Positions 26,147 to 33,769 of a stretch of DNA of 64,000 bases are shown piece by piece. Every line of letters starts with the position of its first letter. Position 1 is the stretch's first letter. Source of the DNA: Rhizobium sp. Root1212 (GTDB lineage Bacteria; Pseudomonadota; Alphaproteobacteria; Rhizobiales; Rhizobiaceae); assembly GCF_001424985.1 (NCBI RefSeq), contig NZ_LMDA01000001.1:939599-1003598 (forward strand), in the 5' to 3' direction. A program made the translations under genes and the position numbers. Below the pieces are notes generated by a model that worked only from the letters and a program-made list of their open reading frames with translations, made no database searches and was not told the origin of the DNA.

Positions 26147-28318
26147 ATGACACGCGCGCAACACGTTGGCGTCATTGTCGGTCTGGTGATCGTCGCGATC
26201 CTCACGATCCTGCGCGCCAGCGACCCGCTGCTCCTGAGGCAGGCCCGCGAAGTCGCATTCGACGAGTATCAGCGCATCGTACCGAGGACGTTCGAGGACT
26301 TGCCGGTCCGCGTAGTCGACATAGACGAAGCCTCGCTCAAGGAACTGGGCCAATGGCCGTGGCCGAGAGATCGCATGGCCCTGCTGGTGAACCGGCTTTC
26401 GGAGCTGGGCGCATCGGCCATCGCTTTCGACATTCTCTTCTCGGAGCCCGACCGTCTTTCGCCGCGCGCGGTCATGCGCGATGTCGTGGGCATCGATCCG
26501 TCCTTGCTTGGGCAATTGCCCGACAATGACGAGATATTCGCCCGGTCTATCGCCGGCAAGCCGGTGGTGCTGGGTTTCGCCCTGTCAAATGATGGCCGCT
26601 ATAGGCCGGAGATGAAGGCCGGCTTTGCGTTTACCGGCGAGCCCCCGTTCCATGCCCCTCCACGGCTCGATAGCGCGACGCCCTTGCGACCGCAGCTTGC
26701 CGCGGCAGCCGCCGGCATCGGGCATATCAGCCTCAATCCCGGAGATCCGTCGGCCGTGGTCCGCACCGTACCCTTGCTCCTGAGCGACGGCGAGCAGCTC
26801 TATCCCAATCTCGCGCTCGAAGCGCTGCGCGTCGCCCAGGGGGCCTCGACCTACGTCCTTGCCGACGCGCCCGACGTGCCGGACACCATCACCCTGGTCA
26901 AGATCGGCGATTTTGTCGTTCCCGTAACCGCGGCCGGTGAACTCTGGCTTTATGTCAGCCCCGACCGGGCAGATCGATATATTTCGGCGCGGCAGATATT
27001 GGCCGCCGACGGCGTCCCGCCCGAAACAGCCAAGGCCATCGAGGGCAGCATCGTCTTCGTCGGGACCTCGGCCGCGGGCCTCCAGGACATTCGAACCACC
27101 GCCCTTGGAACCAACGTGCCCGGCGTTTCGCTGCAGGCCCAGACCGTCGAGCAGATCCTTTCCGGGCGGTTTCTATCGCGGCCCGACTGGGCAGACGGCC
27201 TTGAAATCCTGTCCATTGCGGTGGTCGGCACGGCGCTCGTCATCCTGACGACATTCGTCAGTCCCGCCATGGCGCTGGCTTGCGGCCTTCTGATCACGGC
27301 CCTTGCTCTTGCCGCCTCCTGGTTCGCATTTCTCTATGCCGGCCTTCTGCTTGACCCCCTGGCGCCGATCATCAGCGGCTCGATCACGCATTTCTCGGCG
27401 ACGGCGTTCCGGTTTCTGGTGATCGACCGCGAGCGCAGGGAGGTCCGGGCCGCCTTCGGCCATTACCTTTCTCCCTCCCTGCTCTATCGCATCGAACATA
27501 ACAGGGACGCCCTGCGTCTGGGCGGCGACGACCGGGAACTCACCGTCATGTTCGTCGATGTGCGAAACTTTACCGAAATCAGCGAACGGCTGGCGCCCAC
27601 CGCCGTCGTCGCTTTCCTGAACACGTTCCTTGACGCGCTCAGCCGTCACGTCATCGAAAACGAAGGGACCCTCGACAAGTTTATCGGGGATTCGATCATG
27701 GCCTTCTGGAACGCACCGGTCGATGTCACCAACCATGCCGCCAAGGCGGTGCATGCGGCGCTGGCCATGCGGGAAACGCTTGCCCGTCTCAACGCCGAAG
27801 ATGCCTTCGGCTTTGGCGATGGACGGGCGGTCGGTATCGGTATCGGCATTCATACCGGCCTTGCCTGCGTCGGAAACATGGGCGCGGAGACCCATTTCAA
27901 TTATTCGGCCGTCGGGGACACCGTCAATGTTGCAGCCCGCATCGAAGCCGCCTGCAAGGATGTCTGTTTCGACATTCTCGTCTCGGAGAGCACGGCCGAT
28001 CTCGTGCCACAATATGCCCTGCTCGAAGCGGGGGCGCTGGCGTTGAAGGGAAGAAGCACGCGGACGCGCACTTTCGCGGTTGTCGGCGACGAGAACGTCG
28101 CCATATCCGCCGCATTCAGCGAATTACGGCATGCCCACGGGCAGTTGGTCGAGACCCTCTTCTCGCGATCGCCGGCCGCACGGGAGGCCGCGCGGGCCGC
28201 AAAGCGCCAAGCCTCGGCGCTGCCAGTCGATCTTGCCGAGTTCTACCGCCGCATCCCGCGCAGGGCCGAACATTTTCAGCGCCCGACGGCGAAAAAGGAC
28301 AGGGTTGCCTCCAAGTGA
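26147..28318 (+). CDS. CHASE2-domain class III adenylate/guanylate cyclase
   Basis: Receptor-type nucleotide cyclase of 723 residues. The ATG at 26147 gives a first membrane helix (VGVIVGLVIVAILTIL), followed by a periplasmic CHASE2 sensor to about residue 340 (VRVVDIDEASLKELGQWPWP, FVGTSAAGLQDIR), then three further helices and a cytosolic class III catalytic domain. The metal-binding Asp residues are in TVMFVDVRNFTEI and the second in the IHTGLACVGNMG region, with the FNYSAVGDTVNVAARIE signature. It should make cAMP in response to an extracellular signal. It is convergent with a FecR-domain gene. Confidence 0.92.
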   Translation: MTRAQHVGVIVGLVIVAILTILRASDPLLLRQAREVAFDEYQRIVPRTFEDLPVRVVDIDEASLKELGQWPWPRDRMALLVNRLSELGASAIAFDILFSEPDRLSPRAVMRDVVGIDPSLLGQLPDNDEIFARSIAGKPVVLGFALSNDGRYRPEMKAGFAFTGEPPFHAPPRLDSATPLRPQLAAAAAGIGHISLNPGDPSAVVRTVPLLLSDGEQLYPNLALEALRVAQGASTYVLADAPDVPDTITLVKIGDFVVPVTAAGELWLYVSPDRADRYISARQILAADGVPPETAKAIEGSIVFVGTSAAGLQDIRTTALGTNVPGVSLQAQTVEQILSGRFLSRPDWADGLEILSIAVVGTALVILTTFVSPAMALACGLLITALALAASWFAFLYAGLLLDPLAPIISGSITHFSATAFRFLVIDRERREVRAAFGHYLSPSLLYRIEHNRDALRLGGDDRELTVMFVDVRNFTEISERLAPTAVVAFLNTFLDALSRHVIENEGTLDKFIGDSIMAFWNAPVDVTNHAAKAVHAALAMRETLARLNAEDAFGFGDGRAVGIGIGIHTGLACVGNMGAETHFNYSAVGDTVNVAARIEAACKDVCFDILVSESTADLVPQYALLEAGALALKGRSTRTRTFAVVGDENVAISAAFSELRHAHGQLVETLFSRSPAAREAARAAKRQASALPVDLAEFYRRIPRRAEHFQRPTAKKDRVASK

Positions 28319-28339
28319 TCCCTGTCGCGAAGGATCGTC

Positions 28340-29293
28340 CTATCCGTTTCTCTCTTTGTCGTGACGGCCCTTGTGACCGTGATCGCGATCTCCGTGGTCA
28401 TTCTTGCCGTGATCACCGTGATGCCCATGCGGTCTGTCATGCTTGTCGCGATCATCGTGCGGCCTGTCGTGCTTGCCGTGATCTCTATCGTGGTGCTCGT
28501 GATGAGGTTTGTCAGGATCGGGGCCGGGCTTTTCCTCGTCGGGCTTGTCCTCCGGCTTGGTCGGCGTTGGCCGTTCTTTAATGGTATCGCGCGGTGCGAT
28601 GTCGTTGCGCGGAATGTCTGCGGCACTGGCAAGACCGCAACCACCGGAGCCGGCGCTTGCCGCAAGCGCCTGACTGCCGGAAAGGAACGGCAGCGCCCGG
28701 TTGTTGCCGAGCGTCCGGAAGATACCGCGATCCACACGCCGGGTATCGGAAGGCGCTCCGTTGGGTTTGGCGACCACACAGTCGCAACGCCGGGTCAATT
28801 GCTTGCAGCCACCCGCGCCGCAGAAGGTTGCCGCGCCGTTCAAGAGCACGACGGCGGTCGTGCCGTCGGGACCGACATAGAAATCGAATGCCGTTCCCCG
28901 CACGCCGATCGTTCCTGCGGGCGTCAAAATCTCGTAAGCCGAGTGTTTCGAATTTCCGCTTACCCAGCGAAACGTGCCCTTCGCGGCGTTGAGGGTCAGC
29001 TTTTTCACCGAGCGGGAGCCATCGAAAACAAACTTGTCGATCACGACGGAAGAGCCCCACCCCACCGCCAGCTTGGTACCGTCCTGAAACAGGAACTGGC
29101 CAAGGCCGGATTTGGACGTCCGTATTCGTTCGTCCTGGTAGACCGCGTCGTTGGTGGACAGATCGCCGCTTGCGCCGGTCACCAATGTCTTGATCTGGAC
29201 CGCCTTGCCGATCGGTTCGGCTGCGGCCAGCGGCGTTGCGGCGCAGGCGAGAAAGCCCAGCACGGCGACGGTCGATCGATCCGGAGTCAACAT
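28340..29293 (-). CDS. FecR-domain periplasmic protein with His/Asp-rich tail
   Basis: Secreted protein of 317 residues. The ATG at 29293 is preceded by GGAGGGG and opens a signal peptide ending near ATPLAAAEP. A FecR domain (about 45-165) contains VYQDERIRTSKSGLGQFLF, VIDKFVFDG and TPAGTIGVRGTAFDFYVG. The last 80 residues are Pro/Lys/Glu-rich and then almost wholly His, Asp, Lys, Arg and Gly, a likely metal-binding or disordered segment. Here there is no ECF sigma factor or TonB receptor nearby, so it is not a classical iron-signalling FecR. It faces the CHASE2 cyclase gene across 21 bases. Confidence 0.85.
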   Translation of the reverse strand: MLTPDRSTVAVLGFLACAATPLAAAEPIGKAVQIKTLVTGASGDLSTNDAVYQDERIRTSKSGLGQFLFQDGTKLAVGWGSSVVIDKFVFDGSRSVKKLTLNAAKGTFRWVSGNSKHSAYEILTPAGTIGVRGTAFDFYVGPDGTTAVVLLNGAATFCGAGGCKQLTRRCDCVVAKPNGAPSDTRRVDRGIFRTLGNNRALPFLSGSQALAASAGSGGCGLASAADIPRNDIAPRDTIKERPTPTKPEDKPDEEKPGPDPDKPHHEHHDRDHGKHDRPHDDRDKHDRPHGHHGDHGKNDHGDRDHGHKGRHDKERNG

Positions 29294-29532
29294 CGTCCCC
29301 TCCAAATATGAGTATATTATCATATTAAAGAGCGCGAGTCTGCGCTTCGTTTGCCGGAGAACGAGGATGCAAAACGCGGTCAGCCGTGCGCGCTCCTCCT
29401 GCGAAGGTATGGACAATACCCTTGTTCCACCGTGCAACGGGCCGTTACAACTGCTATACAGAGGAATGATCCGCGCGAGTTACCGTGACAGTCGGCGTCC
29501 CGCAAAGAAGAATACGATTTAGGGGATGTCCC

Positions 29533-30633
29533 GTGGAAAATTCGAGCGAGAGCAAACAGGCCGGAAGCGAGCACGTTCCCCGGCTTACCAATTTGCCGGT
29601 CAGAGAGCCGGCGACACTGCACGGGCCTGTGCCGAGCTTCATGGCAGCATTGGTCGCGAATGCGCCCGATCCGCGTGACTGGCTGGCCGCGATCATCGAA
29701 GGATCGGACGACGCGATCGTCAGCAAGGATTTGCGAGGCATCATACAGAGTTGGAATTCCGGTGCGACGCGACTCTTCGGTTACGAGGCGGAAGAGGTGA
29801 TCGGCAAGCCCGTTACCATCCTCATTCCGGAGGGCCGGCTGGATGAAGAGCCCGCGATCATCGCCGAAATCCAGCGCGGCATGCAGGTCGAGCATTTCGA
29901 GACAGTTCGCCGGCGCAAGGACGGTTCGTTGATCGACATCTCGCTGACCATTTCGCCGATCCGCAATGCCGATGGCATTATCGTCGGCGCTTCGAAGATA
30001 GCCAGGGACATAACGGAGAAACGTCTTGCCCAGGAGCAGCAACAGCTTCTGATGGGAGAAATGCGCCATCGCGTGAAGAACCTCTTCGCGCTGGCAAGCG
30101 CGATCGTCTCGATCAGCGGCCGATCCGCCACGGATGTCGAGAACCTCCGGACGACGATCCAGGCGCGGCTTGCATCGCTGGTGCGCGCTCATGAATTGAC
30201 GATGTCGGATTGGCAAAGCATTTCCGGCAATACGCAGACGATTGCACTGCATACGCTGATCAAGGCGATCCTCGAACCGTACGGTGCGGAGGAGCGGATC
30301 GTAATCACAGGCTCAAATCCCGTCGTCGGCACTAGGGCAATGACGCATATCGCATTGCTGTTGCACGAACTTGCAACCAATGCCGCCAAGTATGGATCGC
30401 TTTCCGCGGCAGAGGGACAACTCGATCTACGCATCGGGCACGAGAACGGTGTTACCCTCCTTGTCTGGCGGGAGACCGGCGGTCCCGAGCCATCGTCCGA
30501 GCAGAATTCGGGTTTCGGCAGCCGCCTGGAAAAAGGGTTGGCGAGCGCGCTGCACGCGACGATCGAACGGGAGTGGAAGCGGGAGGGGCTCCTCGCATCT
30601 ATAGGGATTCCAAGCGAAATCCTCGCCGACTGA
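29533..30633 (+). CDS. PAS-domain HWE-type sensor histidine kinase
   Basis: Soluble sensor kinase of 366 residues from a GTG at 29533 with AGGGG upstream. A PAS domain (about 50-165) has IIEGSDDAIVSKDLRG and ends in the PAC segment IVGASKIARDITEKR. The dimerisation helix carries the phospho-acceptor His in GEMRHRVKNLFALAS. The ATPase part has LLLHELATNAAKYGSL and the Trp-x-Glu signature in LLVWRETGG, which define the HWE family. Such kinases in alphaproteobacteria often feed the PhyR/NepR general stress pathway; no response regulator is adjacent, so its partner is unknown. Confidence 0.9.
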   Translation: MENSSESKQAGSEHVPRLTNLPVREPATLHGPVPSFMAALVANAPDPRDWLAAIIEGSDDAIVSKDLRGIIQSWNSGATRLFGYEAEEVIGKPVTILIPEGRLDEEPAIIAEIQRGMQVEHFETVRRRKDGSLIDISLTISPIRNADGIIVGASKIARDITEKRLAQEQQQLLMGEMRHRVKNLFALASAIVSISGRSATDVENLRTTIQARLASLVRAHELTMSDWQSISGNTQTIALHTLIKAILEPYGAEERIVITGSNPVVGTRAMTHIALLLHELATNAAKYGSLSAAEGQLDLRIGHENGVTLLVWRETGGPEPSSEQNSGFGSRLEKGLASALHATIEREWKREGLLASIGIPSEILAD

Positions 30634-30727
30634 GATTCTATTTTCACACGTCGCGAAAGAACATCGTCGATCTGCCATGGCGTCACCCCTCGGACGAGGC
30701 CCGAACCTCATCATCCGGGAGGATAGC

Positions 30728-30960
30728 TTAGAGAGAAGAGCTCAGAAGCTCTTTCGTGTATTCGTCCTTGGCGTTGTTATCGATCAGGTCCTGGCTGGTG
30801 GTTGCTGGCTGGTGATGATGTCGCGCACCACGCCCTTGTGCATGACCGCCAGCCGGTCGCACATATGGGCAACGAGCGGCAGGTCGTGGCTGATGATGAA
30901 CAGCGTCAGGCCCTTTTCCCGCTGCAGCCGCATGGCCGCGGGACAGCTGGTGCGGAAGCA
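30728..30960 (-). pseudogene. Truncated dipeptide-type ABC ATPase remnant
   Basis: Reads as the C-terminal part of an oligopeptide/nickel-type ABC ATPase: LQREKGLTLFIISHDLPL (the H-loop His), then AHMCDRLAVMHKGVVRD. The Walker A and signature motifs are absent and the frame shifts after about ITSQQP to continue as DLIDNNAKDEYTKELLSS. It is broken at its upstream edge by an IS3 fragment, so it is non-functional. Confidence 0.7.
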
Positions 30961-31065
30961 TCGATGATGACGAATGCCACCTAGACGAACCCCTGCCATG
31001 TTGCGACATACGTGAAATCCGCAACCCGTTCGGCGCAGGGGCTTTGAATTGGCGGTTCATGCGGT
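30955..31065 (-). mobile_element. IS3-family transposase (OrfB) remnant
   Basis: The leftward frames contain NRQFKAPAPN and, after a frameshift, DFTYVATWQGFV-stop-VAFVIIDA, the conserved DDE-region segment of IS3-type OrfB, including the first catalytic Asp. The in-frame stop and frameshift show decay, and the ends of the element are not recognisable. Confidence 0.65.
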
Positions 31066-31235
31066 CCGGTGGGCCCGAGGCGTATCTCGATCTTCAAGGC
31101 AAGGTCGCTGCGGGTGCGGACCGACAGGGGTCCACGTCCAGGCGCTTAAACCCGGTGCGGTTCACCACGCTCAACTGCGGCGCGACGCAGCCCATTTGAG
31201 CTGCGTCGCTGCAAAGGAATGGAACGTGCGACGTA

Positions 31236-31730
31236 CTATGCAGCCTTTACTTTCGTCGTCGTCTTGTTGATCGACGTCACGGCGAGATTGGTAAGCTTGT
31301 TGTTTGTCGCCTTTTCCTGGTCGAGAATTTCGCTGAGAAGTTTGTGCGCCTCATCGTGACCGAGATCCTTTGCCCATTCGCGCAGTGAGCCGTAGCGGGC
31401 GATCTCGTAGTGCTCAACGGCCTGACAAGCGGCAAGAAGACCGGCATCGAGGGCTGTTCCCTCAGCCTCTTCCATCAGGCTATCGGCCTCTTTGATCAGG
31501 CCTTCGATAGCGTCGCATTTTTCACCGGAAGGCTTCTTGCCGATGGACTTGAACACTTGGTCAAGTTTCTTGATCTGCTCCTTCGTTTCCGCGAGATGCT
31601 GCTCCGCCGCCTTTTTCAACTCCGAGCTTTTCGCGGCTTTTGCTACGTTCGGCAGTGCTTTCGTGATGGCATTTTCGGCGTAATATACATCCTGCAATGT
31701 ATGCTCGAAGATGTCAGAAAGGGATTTCAT
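31236..31730 (-). CDS. DUF892 (YciF-like) ferritin-fold stress protein
   Basis: Helical protein of 164 residues with AGGAG eight bases before the ATG at 31730. The DUF892 pattern is clear: MKSLSDIFEHTLQDVYYAENAI at the start (shown from SLSDIFEHTLQ), an acidic helix with AEQHLAETKEQIKKL, and QAVEHYEIARYGSLREWA near residue 115, giving the Glu/His residues of a diiron four-helix bundle. YciE/YciF proteins are induced by osmotic and general stress. A weak EcfG-like promoter lies upstream. Confidence 0.9.
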   Translation of the reverse strand: MKSLSDIFEHTLQDVYYAENAITKALPNVAKAAKSSELKKAAEQHLAETKEQIKKLDQVFKSIGKKPSGEKCDAIEGLIKEADSLMEEAEGTALDAGLLAACQAVEHYEIARYGSLREWAKDLGHDEAHKLLSEILDQEKATNNKLTNLAVTSINKTTTKVKAA

Positions 31731-31764
31731 GGTGTTTCTCCTCTTGCGCAAGATCGCGCGAGAG

Positions 31765-31790
31765 AAATCGACAAGGCCAGGAATCGTTCC
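31765..31790 (-). promoter_or_regulatory. Weak EcfG-like promoter upstream of the DUF892 gene
   Basis: On the reverse strand GGAAC is followed after 16 bases by GATT where CGTT is the consensus. The -35 is exact but the -10 has two differences, so the call is tentative. Confidence 0.3.
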
Positions 31791-31980
31791 GATACGTTCG
31801 ATAAATTGCGTTCTAATCCGATGCTCTTGACGCGATGATCGAACGGGACAGCAGACGCACGGCTCGCCGCATCTATCCAGATTTCAATCGAGACATTTAC
31901 CGGTCCCCACAAGAGACCACCGCCGACCGCTGTAACCACTTTCGATCATGCAGCGACAACCAATCAAGCGCAGTCTGCAT

Positions 31981-32005
31981 GGAACATTTGGCGAGGGAGG
32001 TCGTT
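31981..32005 (+). promoter_or_regulatory. EcfG-type general-stress promoter for glgA
   Basis: GGAAC (31981-31985), a 16-base spacer and CGTT (32002-32005) match the alphaproteobacterial EcfG consensus exactly. It lies 57 bases before the chosen glgA start. Confidence 0.72.
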
Positions 32006-32061
32006 TTGAAGTCCGGGAGATTGGCGGCGGCAGGGCCGATGTGTTGGCCGATCGCGCGGAT

Positions 32062-33708
32062 ATGGTCTATCTTATGACATCAAGAAGCGGAAATTCCACC
32101 CTGGTGCCGTTTGTGCGCTCCACGGCGGCACCAACTGCTGATATCAATCATTTCCGCAATAAATCACAGCATTCGGTTGCGCATCAAAATTGCGTTCGGC
32201 TTTCCAAAAGCACGCATGACGCGCCCTCGGCCCGTCACACCCCTGCGGCCGCAAGACCGCTGAATGTTCTGTCGGTGTCCTCGGAGTTGTTCCCTCTCAT
32301 CAAGACCGGCGGCCTTGCAGACGTTACAGGCGCACTGCCGCAAGCCCTTGAGGGGCATGGTGTCGCCACTGTTTCACTCATCCCCGCATATTCACAGATC
32401 AGCAGGAGTTTCACCGGCCTGGAGGAAGTCGCGAGACTGCGGTTGCTCGACGAGCAAGCAATAGTGCTTCGCGGAAATCATAACGGCGCTCAGCTTCTCC
32501 TGTTGGATTGCCCGGCCTTCTTCGAGCGGCCGGGCGGTCCATATCTCGATGCCGAAGGGCGCGACCATGACGACAATTGGAAGCGGTTCGCCGCGCTTTC
32601 CCTGGCAGCGGCGAAAGTTGCTGCGGGGGAAATACCGGATTGGACGCCCGATATCGTACACACCCATGACTGGCAGGCTGCACTGACCCCTGCCTACATG
32701 AAAGACTTGATGGTAGAGACGCCTACCGTTCTCACAATTCACAACCTTGCGTTTCAAGGACAGTTCCCCGCCCGAATCTTTCCGGCTCTTGGCCTTTCAC
32801 CCCACCACTTCGATACCGGATGCATGGAGTATTACGGCGACATCAGTTTTTTGAAAGCGGGTATCGCGCTGAGCGATATCGTCACCACCGTCAGCCCCAC
32901 CTACGCTCGCGAGATATTGACGCCTGAACTCGGCATGGGCATGAACGGTTTTCTTTCCACGCGGCGAGATAGCTTGCGCGGTATCATCAATGGCATCGAC
33001 GAGAACCTCTGGAATCCGACAACCGATCCCTTGATCCCCGCGAAATACGATATCGCCACAATCGAGAAACGCCATACAAACCGGACTGCGGTCGAAGATC
33101 GCTTCGGCCTTGTCAAGGACGATGGCGCTATCCTCTCCGTCATTAGCCGATTGACCTGGCAGAAAGGGCTCGATCTGCTGGAACCCATCATACCCGGCAT
33201 TGTGGATCGGGGTGCCAAGCTGGTCGTCTACGGCCAGGGCGATCCTGCGATGATCGCTCCGCTGGCCGAACGAGCAAGACAATATGCGGGGCGGGTGGTG
33301 CTGAGTATCGACTTCAACGAAGCGGATGCGCACCTGCTGCATAGCGGCAGCGACATGGTTTTGCAGCCCTCGAGATTTGAACCATGTGGCCTGACACAAC
33401 TCTATGCGTTGCGGTATGGCGCAATTCCGATCGTTGCACGCACAGGCGGCCTTGCCGAAACAATTATCGACGCGAATGAGGCGGCTATGGACGCGAAAGT
33501 AGCGACGGGATTCCAGTTTCAGCCGGGCTCGGTGGAAGATTTTTACCACGCCGTCGATCGCGCGCTGACCGCTTTCGGACATCCCTCCTTCTGGAGGCAG
33601 TTGCAGGTTCAGGCCATGAAAGCAAATTTCAGTTGGCAACGAAGTGCCCGGCGATATGCAGCTCTCTATCGCTCGCTTCTTCCAACCGAAGCAAGGCAGG
33701 AACTGTGA
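32062..33708 (+). CDS. glgA: Glycogen synthase (ADP-glucose, GT5)
   Basis: GT5 starch/glycogen synthase that adds ADP-glucose units to alpha-1,4-glucan. The catalytic fold begins with LNVLSVSSELFPLIKTGGLAD, seen here as LFPLIKTGGLADV, where Lys binds ADP-glucose. DIVHTHDWQAAL, the second-domain nucleotide segment VISRLTWQKGLDLL and PSRFEPCGLTQLYALRYG follow. The start is uncertain: 32062 or 32074 are the first ATGs after the EcfG-type promoter, and both leave an unusual N-terminal tail of about 60 residues. A start at 31948 is unlikely because it precedes that promoter. Convergent with treY. Confidence 0.9.
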   Translation: MVYLMTSRSGNSTLVPFVRSTAAPTADINHFRNKSQHSVAHQNCVRLSKSTHDAPSARHTPAAARPLNVLSVSSELFPLIKTGGLADVTGALPQALEGHGVATVSLIPAYSQISRSFTGLEEVARLRLLDEQAIVLRGNHNGAQLLLLDCPAFFERPGGPYLDAEGRDHDDNWKRFAALSLAAAKVAAGEIPDWTPDIVHTHDWQAALTPAYMKDLMVETPTVLTIHNLAFQGQFPARIFPALGLSPHHFDTGCMEYYGDISFLKAGIALSDIVTTVSPTYAREILTPELGMGMNGFLSTRRDSLRGIINGIDENLWNPTTDPLIPAKYDIATIEKRHTNRTAVEDRFGLVKDDGAILSVISRLTWQKGLDLLEPIIPGIVDRGAKLVVYGQGDPAMIAPLAERARQYAGRVVLSIDFNEADAHLLHSGSDMVLQPSRFEPCGLTQLYALRYGAIPIVARTGGLAETIIDANEAAMDAKVATGFQFQPGSVEDFYHAVDRALTAFGHPSFWRQLQVQAMKANFSWQRSARRYAALYRSLLPTEARQEL

Positions 33709-33769
33709 TACGATCTGCAGCCACACTCCTTGCGCCGGGCCACACCATGTCTCACCGCTGGGGACGACT

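Noticed and set aside
31059-31199. Rightward 46-codon frame in the IS3/ABC remnant region
   Set aside because: It lies opposite recognisable IS3 OrfB sequence and has no family features or ribosome-binding site.
31948-32061. Longer glgA start at 31948
   Set aside because: It would begin upstream of the EcfG-type promoter and adds residues without similarity to glycogen synthases.
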